NCBI GenBank assembly: GCA_965153355.1
Contig: OZ231127.1
Location: forward strand, 74,090,001 to 74,154,000
Length of the DNA stretch: 64,000 nucleotides
Source of the DNA: Flaccisagitta enflata
Taxonomy: Eukaryota > Chaetognatha > Sagittoidea > Aphragmophora
Direction: 5' to 3'
Below, one piece after another: positions 21,880-42,091 of the stretch; the first letter of the stretch is position 1, and each line of letters starts with the position of its first letter. The translations under genes and the position numbers were made by a program. The notes under the pieces are model-generated. The model was not told where the DNA came from and did no database searches. It saw nothing but the letters and a program-made list of their open reading frames with translations.

Positions 21880-22139
21880 TCCTTAATCCTCTCTACTTTT
21901 TTAAAGAACTTATTTTCCGATTTCTGTCCCTCATGCTATTATGTAGCAAGGTGACTAATGATAAATCTCTTGCTCTCTGAAATATTGTAGATTTAGCCGT
22001 TGATTTGATGTGTGTATGTAACTGTCGCTTATTTCTGCTGACGAATTAAAAGAACATATATATTTGACTAAGATCAGACAAGCAGAGGCCGATATTGATG
22101 TACGCAATACTAAAGAATTTCAATGGACTGAATCATACT

Positions 22140-22732
22140 TTTTTGGACGTGGCCCAAAAGGGGCCTATGACTATGCTCTTACATATGCAAAAATTTCTCC
22201 TCATTCTCCTTCTCCGCCCCCGTACCACCCCCCAACCCTGATGCCCATACCCCAGCCTTATGGCCCAAATCCCAGCCTTGAAGCCCAAATTCCAGTCTAG
22301 AGGCCCAAATCCCAGACATGATGCCTCAATCCCAGCTTTGAAGCCCAAATCCCAGCCCCTAGGACAAAATCCTAGTCTCGAGGCCCAAATTCCAGCCTTG
22401 AAGCCCAAACCCCAGTCTGAAGGCACAAACCCAAGCCTTGATGCCAAAATCCTAGCCTTGAAGCCCAAATCCCAGCCTTGAGGCCCAAATCCCAGCCTTG
22501 AGGTCCAAATCCCAGCCCTGAAGCTCAAATCCCAGCCTTGAGGTCTGAACCCCAGCCCTGAGGCTAAAATCCCAGCCCAAGGCCCAAATCTCAGCCTGCG
22601 AGCCTACTTACTAACCAAGCATAGGTCATCGGCCCCCTTGGGGCCGCTGCCCCTTTAACCATCACACATCCACAAACACTAACATAGGGGCAACGGGTAC
22701 CGCTGACCATCTAACACTTTTGCGACTATTTA
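22140..22732. mobile_element. Family A hairpin-ended minisatellite element
   Basis: A degraded left box (GGCCCAAAAGGGGCCTATGA) is followed by CATATGCAAAAATTTC, a (CTTCTC) tract, then about 16 units of AGGCCCAAATCCCAGCCTTG. The right box GCATAGGTCATCGGCCCCCT follows, then the outer end GGGGCAACGGGTACCGCTGA to TTTTGCGACTATTTA. Confidence 0.7.
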
Positions 22733-23060
22733 TATTGTTATCGGGAAAAAAGTCGAAGTCAGTCTTCGACTTTTTGACATATTCGAGAGAAACAGGGTTT
22801 TCATTTTCTTATGAGGAAATTGCGGGTCTCGATCGACCGATTGGGGCCTCCAATAAAATTGATAAGGTAAGTAAATTTGATAATTCTCTGTCATTTGGCG
22901 CCAAACAAAATGCTCTACAACAAATATTTTTTGTGCTATGAATTTTTAAAGATTTGATTATGAAAAATTTGAATGAATTCTTTTTTTTTTTTCAATTTTG
23001 TGTATGATCGATAAAAGAGTGTATTTATGTTTGTTTGAGCATGCAAATACAAAAAAACAT
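22733..23060. other. No gene recognised
   Basis: AT-rich. A 73-codon ORF at 22720-22941 partly overlaps the element end and shows no domain. Confidence 0.35.
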
Positions 23061-23460
23061 TTTTATGAGCACAGCTACTATACTCATCTGTGAGGGTGTT
23101 TTTGAGCATTTTAGCTCATTTAGCTCACTTAACTCAGTCTATTCTTTCTGATTTCAAATTCGATAAATGAATAAATATCTTCATACATTTTTAAACAAGC
23201 CAAGACAAGAAAGCTTATCAGTGAGCAGAGCCGCTCATCTGTGAGGGTGTTTTTAAAGATTCTAGCTCATTTAGTTCACTCTTTTTCTCTGATCTTTGAT
23301 AGGATGAATAAATTAAAGAAAGCAAGAAAACAAGAAAGCAAGGCAGTGAGCAAAGCTGGTTGTCTGGTTGAGTTATTTCAATATTTTAGCTCATCTAGCT
23401 CATTTGCCTCAGTTCTATTTTTCTGTGATTTTCAGTGCAATCAATACATACAATTGCTTT
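23060..23460 (+). repeat. Degenerate tandem triplication upstream of the lectin gene
   Basis: CATCTGTGAGGGTGTTTTTG with TTTTAGCTCATTTAGCTCAC occurs near 23083. CATCTGTGAGGGTGTTTTTA recurs near 23236, and a third, more diverged copy (TTTTAGCTCATCTAGCTCAT) near 23384. Units are about 125-155 bp. Confidence 0.6.
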
Positions 23461-23707
23461 TGATTCGAAGTAACAAATAAAAGAAATTTCAATGACTGAA
23501 GACAAAAGCATGGTGAAAAGTGACCAATGCTTACGACTGTTTTCCTCACGGCGACAGCCGCCATTACTGGTATTATAGGCTGGATGATTCAGGAAGATCA
23601 ATTACAATATTCTTGTCCATTGACGATGTAGCGCTTTTATGGCATATGGAATAAAAAAACTTTTTCTTTTGGACAGTCAAAACTAAAGTTAATAAAAACT
23701 TATCTAG

Positions 23708-23955
23708 GTGGTGGATCTCGGCGTTCATTGTTCAGAATCGGTCTAATTCTGTTTTTGGGGACTGTGGCCATTTATTCATCAGTCGAATTGAATCAGTTGG
23801 AAACTCAAGTTGATGATGAAAATCATATCAAAAAGAAATTCGACAAAATCGTCAATGAATTTTTCGACGATTTCCAGACCAAAGGTCGAGATCGGCTGGA
23901 GGAGGGCAAAGACTTACTGTCATCATCATCATCATCATCATCATCATCGTCATCG

Positions 23956-24035
<80 letters not shown>

Positions 24036-27000
24036 GTCATCATCATCATCGACATACTTCTTGGCCCAAACGCGGTTGGCGTTGGATGCGTTGATCAAGC
24101 AGAAGTCCAAACTGGATCAGTCAACGATTCGCGACTTCAACTCGACGGCTAAAAACTTTATCAATTCGATGAAAGAATTGATCGCCAATCATACCAAGAT
24201 GACATCTATGAGGAAGGATGATGGGAAAGATGGACAGTTGACCACCTCGAAATTGGTCGAGTCACTTAATGGTTGGTTGATTGATTGCTTGATTGATTGA
24301 TTGATTGGTTTATTGGTTTGTTTTAATGGCTGGATATCTAGTTGGTTGATTGGTTGGTTAGTTGGTTGGATGATGTGTTGGTGAATTTCCTCAATGATAG
24401 ATGACATTTTGTTTTCAAAGAAAAGATCATATTTTCATAACTTTTTTTTAGTTCTAAGGCGCACGCTAATGACAGTATCTTTCTGGCTGTTGGTCAGTCG
24501 GTTGGTTTGTTGGTTGGTTGGTCTGATGGTTTGTAAAGCAATTCCTTTAATGGACGATAACATTTTTTCAATTTTCTTTTTACAGTTCTTAGGCGTGCCC
24601 TAAAAACATTTTGAATAATTCGTCTTGAATGCGTTATGAGATTGTAGAATAAGAAAGTTGTTCTCAAGCAAAAATGCAACCCCGAAAAGCAGATCCCTTT
24701 TCTGCTTATCAAGTTATACCATAACATTTTGTCATATGACAATCGGATACAATTTGTCATCATGCAATAGTAATTTATGCATTATGCTAGTCAGGAGTAT
24801 TCATTCTCTGACTTCTTCTTTATTATGGATGGGGGCGCTCATTATTCTCGTGCTCATGAATGTACACCGTCTTCGGATCGGACTGTAAAATGCAAAACCT
24901 TTCTAGCTCCTAAACCGCTAGGAAAAAAATCCTGAAATTTTCAGTAAATATTGGTAATATGTGACGGTTTTTGCATGTCAAAGCTCAGATCATGGTATGG
25001 AAAAGGTGAGGGGAAAACAAAATATTGAAAGAACATGAACATCTATTCTTTAACAAAAATTTTTTTTTTTTTACATGGTTTTTTTAGGAAGGTGCTGTTT
25101 TTTCCTCAGATTATGCAGCAAATAGATGCTACATAAGTTAAAAGCTGTCACCAAAAATAAATCCTCAAGTTTTTGATGAAATGCAAAACAATGTCAAGAA
25201 GACAAAGACAACTCCTACCTAAAGAAATGGGGAAAAATCGATCCTGATTAAAAAATGGGTTTTCTTTCACTATTTTTTTCTCCCTCACCTTTCTTATACT
25301 GGCAAATGTCACGGTTCCACAGCATGCTTGAGGGCCCGACTTTCTGCCAATCTACGTTGGCCCAAGCTTCAGATACAGCATTATAAACGAATTAAATGGT
25401 TCAAAGACATTCATAACTACCCAGTGTACAATTTCAAACCATTTTTTGTGATCCTCCCGACCCCTAGAGGGTATTAAAAGTTGTTCAAAGGGCTCTTTTT
25501 GGCGTGTCTCCATTCTGTCTCCTGTAAGAAATAGCAAGCAAAACCAATCAAAAAATGTCACATCTTATGATATCATGAGTTTTTATCAACTTGTATCAAT
25601 CCCACAGGATACACAAAAAAATTCAACTCACTACTCAATCAATGAGTTGTCAAAAAATGGTATAAAAATCAAATTCACCCCTTTTAATTTTTTTACTTTT
25701 TTTCTCTAAAGATTGAATGTTATGATATTCATTTTTTTTAACCTCATTTTTCTTAAACATTTAGCATTTTTTTCTTGCAATTCGATGGACAACAACTTGA
25801 AGGACATTTCCCTCCATTTTCATCCTATTGGGTTGATCCTATGCAGAGAAATGTTTTTTTTTCTTGGAGCGTATCAATTCGCGCACACCCCCAAACTTGA
25901 TCCTAACGCATACCTAACACTTTAAATATGCCACTATGGTGTGAAAATGAAACAATTCACTTAAAATCTGACCACACCATGTGAAAGAGCGTGAAATTTT
26001 GATTCTCCTCTGATAATTTGAAACCTTAACTCTCAGGCATTCCGTCACATTGTAATTTTACATTTTGTTGGCCCTGAAGTGTGAACAGAATTGATACGCT
26101 CATTGACGGCTCATCGTAGTTAATTCTTTGTTTCCACACAGCGCTTCTCACCCAAATTCGCGATGCTTTTGTGTCTTAATTTGGTAAAATTTCTTAAAAT
26201 TGAAATTGGCACATCTCAGGAACTGTTTGAGCTAGCCCATTAAAATTTTGTATAGTTGATACATAGACCAAGAGGGTCCTTTGCCTAAATTCTGATGCGA
26301 CGTAAAAAATGTTGAGCAGTCCAACCAGACCAACCAGCCTACCAGAAAAGAAAATGAAAAAACAGCATAACTACTTAAATAATTGTCCGATCTGGTTGAA
26401 ATTTTGCATGAAGCTTCTATCAAAGATTCCTCGTCACTGGCTTGAACAAGAGTTTTGGTAAAAAATTCTTTTCCATCAGCCCACCCAGCCAGAAATGGTA
26501 CTTGTAGAGATTTTTTTTTAAAAACTCAAAAAATTTTAAAATTTTTCAGAAACATGATCACACATAATTGTTTGAACGATATCAAGAATTTTACTGTTAT
26601 ATTGATTTCTTTATTGTATTTAGCTAATTTTTTTAGTATTAAAACTGCCAATAACATCTTTTTAAGCCTAATTTGCATGAAAAATGAGCGTACTTAAGAA
26701 AATCCAAGTATGGATCCATATGTAATAATAGCTAAGCTACATGATGATGTATCATTTTCTTCAATTTTCTAACATGTAAAATTGACGAATTTCACCCCGT
26801 CTATGGTTGGCTTAGCATGACACCAGCCTACTATGATCTGAGCTTTGACAGGCAAAAACCATCACATGTTACCAATATTCACTGAAAATTTCATGATTTT
26901 TTTCCAAATAGTTTGGGAGCTATAAAGGTTTTGCATTTTACAGTCCGATCCGAAGACGGTGTAGGACGCTTATGTTTCTCACGCTTTATATTCCCGCGCT

Positions 27001-30000
27001 TCCACTGAGGCGCTTATTATTCCGGTAACCTTCTGAGGTGCATGTCCTTTTCTTTTTCCATCAGCATTTGAAAAGCGATTCTTGGAAATGACCAAAGAGG
27101 CGGAAAAATCCCGATCATCGATGATGGACGAATTACGGGCCATGGCTCAAGGCAAGAAGCCGACTCAACTTCAAGCGACTCTTCAAGGGCTGACGAAGGA
27201 TGTGAAGACGGTCGTCGGAGAGGCCAAGGAGATCGCCGCCGATTTGAAAGCCTCGATGGAGAGAAAACGGCCAATCAGCTACAGGTATGAGCTTATTAGT
27301 TACGGGTCCATTATTGAGAAAGTGATAAATGCAGTTATGCCATTTAGAGAGAAGGGTGGTGACGATTTAGATATGCGTTTAGCTTACAGGCAACAGCTTA
27401 CTGGTTAAATTGTAACCAAGTGAATATTTGAAAGGTAAATTCTTTGGGGCCAAATCATTTTTGGTCGCGCCACCGTGGTCAAGAAGTTTGAGATTAAAGG
27501 GGTGCCTTAGAGGTGCAAATTTTGCAAGGCTTTTTGGGCAGCGGCCCCAAAGGGGACGAAGTTCTGTAGAACACAGGGGACTTTTGTTCGTTCGTTTGTC
27601 CGTTCGTTCGTTCGTTCGTCCCCCCCCCCAGGCCCTCTCAGGCCTGAAATCTGCCCTCTCAGGCCTAAAATCTGCCCTCTCAGGCCTGAAATCTGCCCTC
27701 TTAGGCCTTGAATCTGCCCTCTCAGGCCTGAAAATTTGCCCTCTTAGGCCTTGACTCTGCCCTCTCAGGCCTGAAAATTTGCCCTTTCAGGCCTGAAACC
27801 TGTCCTCTCAGGCCTGACTCTGCCCTCCCAGGCCTGAAATCTGCCCTCTCAGGCCTGAAATCTGCCCTCTCAGATTCAAGGCCTGAGAGGACAGATTTCA
27901 GGCCTGAGAGGGCAAATTTTAGGCCTGTGACGGCCGGGGGGGGCGGACGGATGGACGGACGAATGGACGAATGGACGAACCACCCTTTCTACATTCATAT
28001 GGTTTTAGGTAATAGAATCATTTATGGCTTAAAACTGTTGTTTTTTGTAAGAAAACAATTTATGATGAATCATTACACAACCTTTGATTTAGTTCTAAAA
28101 TTGGACACTCTCGTAGGGGACAATACATAAGTGTCAGAGTACAGAATGAGCTCAAAAAGGCAGTTTTTAGACTTCCAGGAAAATGGCGCAAAAATGTTAT
28201 TACTTTATCCTCATATTCAACAAAAAGAATTAGGTCAATTTAAAGATTCACTTTGAGACCAAGACCTGAAATGAACGCTTAATCACCAATAGAGCATATA
28301 GAAAGATGCAAAAAATATTTTCTATGAATTTTTATCTATAAAAATAACCAAAAGAGACTTCCATTTTTGTGGTATCAATGCCCATCAGCGATTCTATTAC
28401 TTAATCCTAATCAGGGTGGAACGAAAGTCCCCTGTGTTCTACAGGACTTTATCCCCTTCGGGTCCGCTGCCCTGCCTCTCATTCCAAATTACAACCATGC
28501 AAAGCAGGGCAACGGGTATCGCTGACCACGTATTGCCCTTGGGCGACCTGTTCAGTTTTTTTTTCATTGCTGAATGGGAATAGCATGACCACAGATGTTT
28601 TAGTATCAAAAGCCAAAAAGTTGACAGGCGCTTTTGGGCAGCGGCCCCAAAGGGGTCAATGACCTATGCTTTCACCTGAAATTTCACCTGAAATTTCTCC
28701 TCCTTCTCCTTCTCCTCCTTCTCAGTACGTCCACCCCTCAAATCCCAGTCTCGAGGCCCTAATCTCAGTCTCGAGGTCCAAACCTCAGTCTTGAGGCCCA
28801 AATCCCAAATCTTAGCCTCAATCTTGTCCTCTCAGCTGGGATTTTGACCTCGAGGCTAAGATTTGGGCCTAAAGGCTGGGACCTTGTCCTCCAGGCTAGG
28901 ATTTGGGCCTTGAGGCTAGGATTTGGGCCTGAAGGCTGGGATTTGGGCCTCGAGATTGGAATTTGGGCCTTGAGACTGGGAGGAGAAGGAGAAGGAGGAG
29001 AAATTTCCCCTGTGTGAAAGTATAGGTCATCTACCCCTTCTGGGCCGCTGCCCTGCTTCCCCTTCAACTTCAAGCATAACCAACTTAGGCAGGGCACGGG
29101 TACCGCTGACTATCTGATGCTTTTGCGACTGTTTAACTGTGAACCTGAAAACCTTTTAGATATAACCATGGCAAAAAAAAGAAAAAAAAGAGACAACTTA
29201 TTCAGCTTATTTCTGCTGAAGTGAAGATATAAAATATAAAAAATCTATGGCCGTTTTAAAGATCTGCGAAAGATCTTTCAAATGCGACGTTACTGGTAGT
29301 TCTAGCTTTATTCGTTTAGAAATGGCAAAAGAATGAATGAAAACGTTGCCATATTCAATTTTGCAATTCAACTAAATTCAAAAGGTTTTGAAAAGAAGTA
29401 CAGTATGATATTTTTTGAATGCAACATAAGAAACCTATATATCTCCGCTCCTAAACATTGCAGCATGATGCGGATTGCACCATTGGATAGAGCATGAAAA
29501 ACTTTTTTTTCAATGTTTTTTCTGATATCATGATGCAATATGATGTATCTCTATCACCAAGCCAGTAAGAACATTGAAATCTTTAACATCTCGAAATTGG
29601 CTGTCTGATTCTCCTTCTAAAAAAGATGAGAAAGATCAGTTGATCAAATATTTGGTGATCATGAGGCCAACTGAATCATGACACAAATTTTTTCCATGTC
29701 TGTCCAGAAAATCACATGGAAGCCCCTTGATTGCTAATTATTTGAGCTACTGAACGTCTTCTTTTTTTTTTTGAGAAAGGATCAGACAGCCAATTACTTG
29801 ATTTTAGAGATGTCAATGTTTTTACTGGCATTGTGGTAGACTTATGTCGTGATGCATCATGATGTCAGAAAAAACATAGAAAAAATAGTTTTTTGTGCTC
29901 TGTCCAATGGTGAAATCCCCATCCTACTACGATGCTCAAGAGCGGAGATACATAGGTTTCTTATGTTGCATTCCAAAAAAATCATACTGTAGTTCACTTT

Positions 30001-32562
30001 GACGAGCTCTAACAGTTTAAACGGTTTGAGTTACAAATCTGGGATTGGTCTTGAATGAAAGAAAATTCAAAAATCTTTGAAAATATCTTGAAAAAAAGTT
30101 TGAAAACATTTTTTTTCTCTGTTTTTTATAAACTAACAAAAAAGAACAGCTTTTTTGATGCTGCTTTAAAACTCTTGACCATCTTCTCTTCATTCTTATG
30201 TCATTTCTAAACGAATAAAGCTACAACAACAAAAGCTTAAAAACGGTCATGGATTTTGCTATTTTTTTCTCATTGGATTAAGGTAAAACATTGAAAAACA
30301 GTTTGTCTCTTTTTTTTTCTTTTTTGCTATGTTTAGAATAAATGAATCAAAAAATGGTCATTTACTAAGATCCTCAGTGATGATGAATGACATCATGAGA
30401 ATACGCAGATTCGAACAACCAAAAAAAAAAGCACTTTCTCTAGATATCATCAACATATTGTATAATAGTTTTCACAACAATTTTCCCTCGGCCGAAAACC
30501 CCAGGATGATTCTCACATCCCCTTCATCATATTCCCCTTTGACCACAGGGAAGTTATTGACAACGTAACGAACCTTCAACAACGAATGACGCAGCTCAAT
30601 GACGTGGCCAAGAACAGCTCCAACTTGCAAGAAACCATTCTTATTGATCTCGCCAATCTAAAGAATCCCGACGGAGCTGCGATGAGCCAAACCGGAATTC
30701 TGATCAACGAGACGGAGAAAACACTTCGCCATCTGAAGAGCTCCATACTCGGCTCACAGAAAAAAGTCTTGCAAGGCGTGGGTGAAGAATCCATCTGGCA
30801 CATAGCCAGAAAAGCCTTTCGGAACAAAAATGGTTCCCTGTCATCGGTTGAGTCCAATCTGGGATCCTTGACGAAGATCGTGGCTGACTTGGAGAGGATC
30901 TCGCAACACTTGTCATTGAATAATTATCGTGATCCGTTGCTTGTATGTCCAAGGCATCTCAAAAAAGAGTATCAACATGTTGGCCCCACAGGTACCTGGT
31001 CTAAATGCTATCACTTTCCAAAGAAAAACATTTTAGTGAGACACGAAGACGCTGTTGAATATTGCGAGGCGATAAAAGGCAAATTAGTCATGGTCAGAGA
31101 TAAGCACGAGTTGGAATTTTTGTGGGAAATCGCGCCTCATGACTTGAACAGCTTTTGGATCGGGGCGCAGCAGTCAGACCCACCATCAGATGGAAAATGG
31201 TTCTGGCTCAAGGATGACAATGACAACGAGAATGTGACTACAAAGATCGACCTAAGGACAGAGCCAAATTGGAGAGAAGGCACGAATTTCAGAAGGAATT
31301 GCGTTCACGCCAACCGACAAGGAAAGTGGATTACTGTTCCTTGTTTTTGGGCGCGTGGGATTGTCTGTGAGCACCCAGCAAACAATGGCTTTTGGGATGA
31401 GCCAAGACAAACGCAGATTTCCGTTGGAGAAAAGTTATGCCGAGGTAACGAAAGTTGTTACGCCGTTTCTGAGCACTCTGCCGGTTGGGCAGTGGCCCAG
31501 GAAACGTGCCAGTCACTTAACGGCTCTTTAGTTCAGATTGAGGGCCCAAAAGAAAATCAATTCTTAGCGACAAAGTTTCCTACCAGCTTCTGGATTGGTG
31601 CAAAATGGGTTCATGGAACCTGGAAATGGGGTGATAATTCGGAAAATGAGACCAGACATTTAGGGTTCACCGATTGGTTTGATGGAGAAGCATTTGGTGT
31701 GGGCAACCTTTGTCCATGGTTTGAAAAACGCCTACCTGGCCCTCCGCCTGTCAGACCAGAGGACAAAAAAGTGACGCATCATTGGAAAACTGATAAATGT
31801 TTTGTTTGGAAGAAATTTGTTTGTGAGTGGCCTAAAGATGCCAATGAAAGCCTTAACAACCAAGAACAGGATGATAATGATCCTTTCATTTCATCATCTC
31901 TGCGCCTGTTATCCAATGAAGACAACAGTACAGAGTATCGTTTGCATTTTGTTCAGTCGCAGCGGACGCAGAAACAATCTGAGGAATTTTGCAATCAAAT
32001 GTTCAATGGGACCTTGACTGATCTCTCCTTGCTGAAGACAAATGTGAGCCTGGTAGCGGAGACAGTGGAAACCATCGTGGCTAACAGCCGATGGATGATC
32101 AAACCTATCAAACTGACTCCGAAGAAAAGTTCTCTCGTAAGTCTGGTGAACGGAGCTTCACCTTCTGAGGGAACCGTGATGATGAATGGGGAGGAAGCTT
32201 GTGGAAGTTATCGCTGGGAGGCTACAGCTGCGGTAATTTGCAAAGAATTGGGGCTCTTTACTGACAGAGACTCTGTCGTCTACACCCGCGGAGTGCGTCA
32301 GTCGCAACATGAGTATTATCTTTATGGTGAGAATCACTACTATCGTCACTGCTATGGATGGGAGAGTTCATTGAAAGATTGTGATAATAGAGCGTCTTCA
32401 TCCTGTTACAAACCGGCGCGAGTTGACTGTGGCGGTGGTCAAGTGGAAGTATCTGGTTTTCAGGTCATCAAAGATGGCAATGAAGCTACACTGCACTCAG
32501 TCGGCTTAAATGGAAAACCCGCTTGGTTCGTTTGTCAACAAAATGTTACAAACACCCTCTAA
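23708..32562 (+). CDS. Secreted or membrane-anchored C-type lectin with SRCR-like tail (5' end unresolved)
   Basis: Three exons read through: 23708-24271 (donor AATG|GTTGG), 27065-27284 (acceptor TTTCCATCAG, donor ACAG|GTATGAG) and 30549-32562 (acceptor GACCACAG, stop TAA). Phases match (1, then 2). An upstream exon with the ATG is missing. Exon 1 starts with a hydrophobic segment (FRIGLILFLGTVAIY), a signal peptide or anchor, then a charged helix and a Ser run of about 45 residues encoded by (TCA)n. Exon 2 and early exon 3 look coiled-coil. CTLD1 (about 30945-31370) has FWIGA, EPNW and a closing CFWARGIVCE. CTLD2 (about 31435-31845) has FWIGA, W-K-W-G-D-N and FVCEW but no EPN/QPD motif. A degenerate third region ends in an SRCR-like fold (about 32150-32435: VICKELGL, ESSLKDC). 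Several N-glycosylation sites are present. Probable extracellular recognition or adhesion role. Confidence 0.8.
23919..24050 (+). repeat. (TCA)n trinucleotide repeat inside lectin exon 1
   Basis: About 44 TCA/TCG triplets, read as Ser in the coding frame. The other plus frame gives His and the minus strand gives Asp or Met runs; those are shadows. Length is likely polymorphic between individuals. Confidence 0.9.
24272..24864 (+). other. Lectin intron 1, left part: diverged TTGATTGG repeats
   Basis: (GATTGATTGGTTTATTGG)-type repeats at 24272-24375 and a GTCAGTCGGTTGGTTTGTTG tract near 24490. No exon is recognised. Confidence 0.5.
24865..26961. mobile_element. 2.1-kb TA-flanked element with CACCGTCTTC inverted ends
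   Basis: Left end CACCGTCTTCGGATCGGACT extends about 130 bp to CAAAGCTCAGATCATGGTA. The right end mirrors it from about 26830 to 26961. TA lies at 24863-24864 and 26962-26963. The left ~430 bp also matches the small element at 20881. No transposase ORF is seen in the middle. It lies within lectin intron 1. Confidence 0.85.
27440..28560. mobile_element. Family B element with an inverted-core minisatellite (lectin intron 2)
   Basis: Box GGGCAGCGGCCCCAAAGGGG and TTCTGTAGAACACAGGGGAC at about 27537, a (GTTCGTTC)n tract, and about 12 units of AGGCCTGAAATCTGCCCTCT. The array flips strand at about 27870-27890. It is followed by about 470 bp of unassigned DNA, the inverse box at about 28428-28470 and the outer end ...GGGTATCGCTGACC...GCCCTTGGGCGACC. 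Confidence 0.65.
28632..29130. mobile_element. Family A element with an inverted-core minisatellite (lectin intron 2)
   Basis: Box GGGCAGCGGCCCCAAAGGGG with CAATGACCTATGC, a (CTCCTT) tract, then units reading TCTCGAGGCCCTAATCTCAG that flip to TTGGGCCTTGAGGCTAGGAT near 28815. Then the inverse box (ATAGGTCATCTACCCCTTCT) and the outer end GGGTACCGCTGACTATCTGA. Confidence 0.65.
29240..30260. mobile_element. Foldback element carrying the nested 589-bp MITE
   Basis: CTATGGCCGTTTTAAAGAT and AGCTTTATTCGTTTAGAAAT on the left are mirrored by ATTTCTAAACGAATAAAGCT and AAAACGGTCATGGATTTT on the right. Outer arms are imperfect. It lies in lectin intron 2. Confidence 0.6.
29401..29989. mobile_element. 589-bp TA-flanked foldback MITE, copy 2
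   Basis: CAGTATGATATTTTTTGAAT at the left and ...AAATCATACTG at the right. TA lies at 29399-29400 and 29990-29991. Same length and internal order as 13400-13988. Confidence 0.88.
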
Positions 32563-33104
32563 CTTTGGGGAGCTTTGAATGGCCCCGCCTCGTCAACAAA
32601 ATATCACAAACATGACAACCTTTGACTATGGTGGTAATGTATGGTGCTTTTGTTAGCAAACCCTTTACTTTGTGGGGTGTTTTGAATTTTGGCATTTTCA
32701 CATGTCAAGTTGTCAGCAAAATGTTACATGCATTCATTGATTCAGCTCGGCTATGTGTGACCAGTAAAAAAACTATAAAAGCATCAGGACTAGTCAGTGT
32801 CATTAAGATGCTATTCGCATCATTCTTTGTATATTGAAGTTGTTAGACTCTAACTGAACTGTCTTCAAAGATATACTGCATTTTAAAAAGTTTCATGATT
32901 AATTCAGTATTTATTGTTCACAGCATCTTTGGTTTTCGCGCCTATATAACTTACTCTGTATCTTTCTTAGTAAAACTCAGTATCTGCTTCTACAACGATG
33001 AGCTCAAGAGGTGATGATGAAGTAACAATAGCCGTAAATGCTGTATTACCTAATCAGTTATCACAATGACACGTTCTTTTGGCGACAATTCACACAACAA
33101 TAAA
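32563..33104 (+). promoter_or_regulatory. Lectin 3' UTR with poly(A) signal
   Basis: No ORF of note. TTTGTTAGCAAACCC/GTTGTCAGCAAAATGTTACA phrases repeat the end of the CDS (GTCAACAAAATGTTACAAAC), so this is a short local duplication. AATAAA lies at 33099-33104. Confidence 0.5.
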
Positions 33105-33711
33105 TATGTTAAAACAATGTTAGTAAGCCTATGCAACAGTAACATGCAATTCTACTGGTGATTCCTTTACTTGATTTCTACTCTATTGATCGTTTCTCCT
33201 GTGAAGCTCTTTTTTTTTATGGAATTCAATTCTGCATTTTGCTCCCAACACAAATTCAACCGCCATTGTAGCTATCACCACCACTAGTTCTAGTCACGGA
33301 ATGATTGCTGGTTTACCTGCAAGACAGAAGAAAAAAAAATATTTGTACCAATTGTAAATGTTATTTTGCCTGTTGTTACTGTTTTTAAATTTTCATATGA
33401 ATATATCGTACTCTTTGTAATGGATGAAATATGGCAGTCCCTTCATATTTTATCTTAATGTTTCTCATGTGGGCAGAAATGAAGATTCACTTATAATTAA
33501 TAGATATTGAGATATTTGTCTTGACTTCATTGACGTTGTTACAGGGTTAGACTGTACAAAGAAGTACATAGCACATAGTACGTAGTACTTAGTACATGGT
33601 ACATAGTACATAGAACATAGTACATAGTACATAGTATAAAGAGGGAGCTGCTAGAGAATAACACTTTGTATAAAAGTGGTGTTCGCAGGCGAAAGTTTAT
33701 TTTCCAAAGAC
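33105..33711. repeat. Convergent intergenic spacer with a GTACATA repeat
   Basis: About 33558-33640 is a tract of GTACATA/GTACTTA units. The rest has nothing recognisable. The lectin and GFP-like genes converge on this spacer. Confidence 0.6.
33697..33702 (-). terminator. Poly(A) signal of the GFP-like gene
   Basis: AATAAA on the minus strand, 10 bases after the predicted stop codon at 33712-33714. Confidence 0.55.
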
Positions 33712-41947
<8,236 letters not shown>

Positions 41948-41959
41948 GGCGAGAAAAAA

Positions 41960-42058
41960 GGGGAAATAATCGAACCACTCTTGGATTTTCACTTCACAGG
42001 AGAAAATCAATGTGAGACAAAAAAATCGGTTTTTCGCGTGGAAGTTGAAAGAAGAAGT

Positions 42059-42091
<33 letters not shown>

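Noticed and set aside
23810-24110. Poly-His, poly-Asp and poly-Met ORFs over the TCA repeat
   Set aside because: Shadows of the Ser-coding frame, which alone continues into non-repetitive protein and splices in phase.
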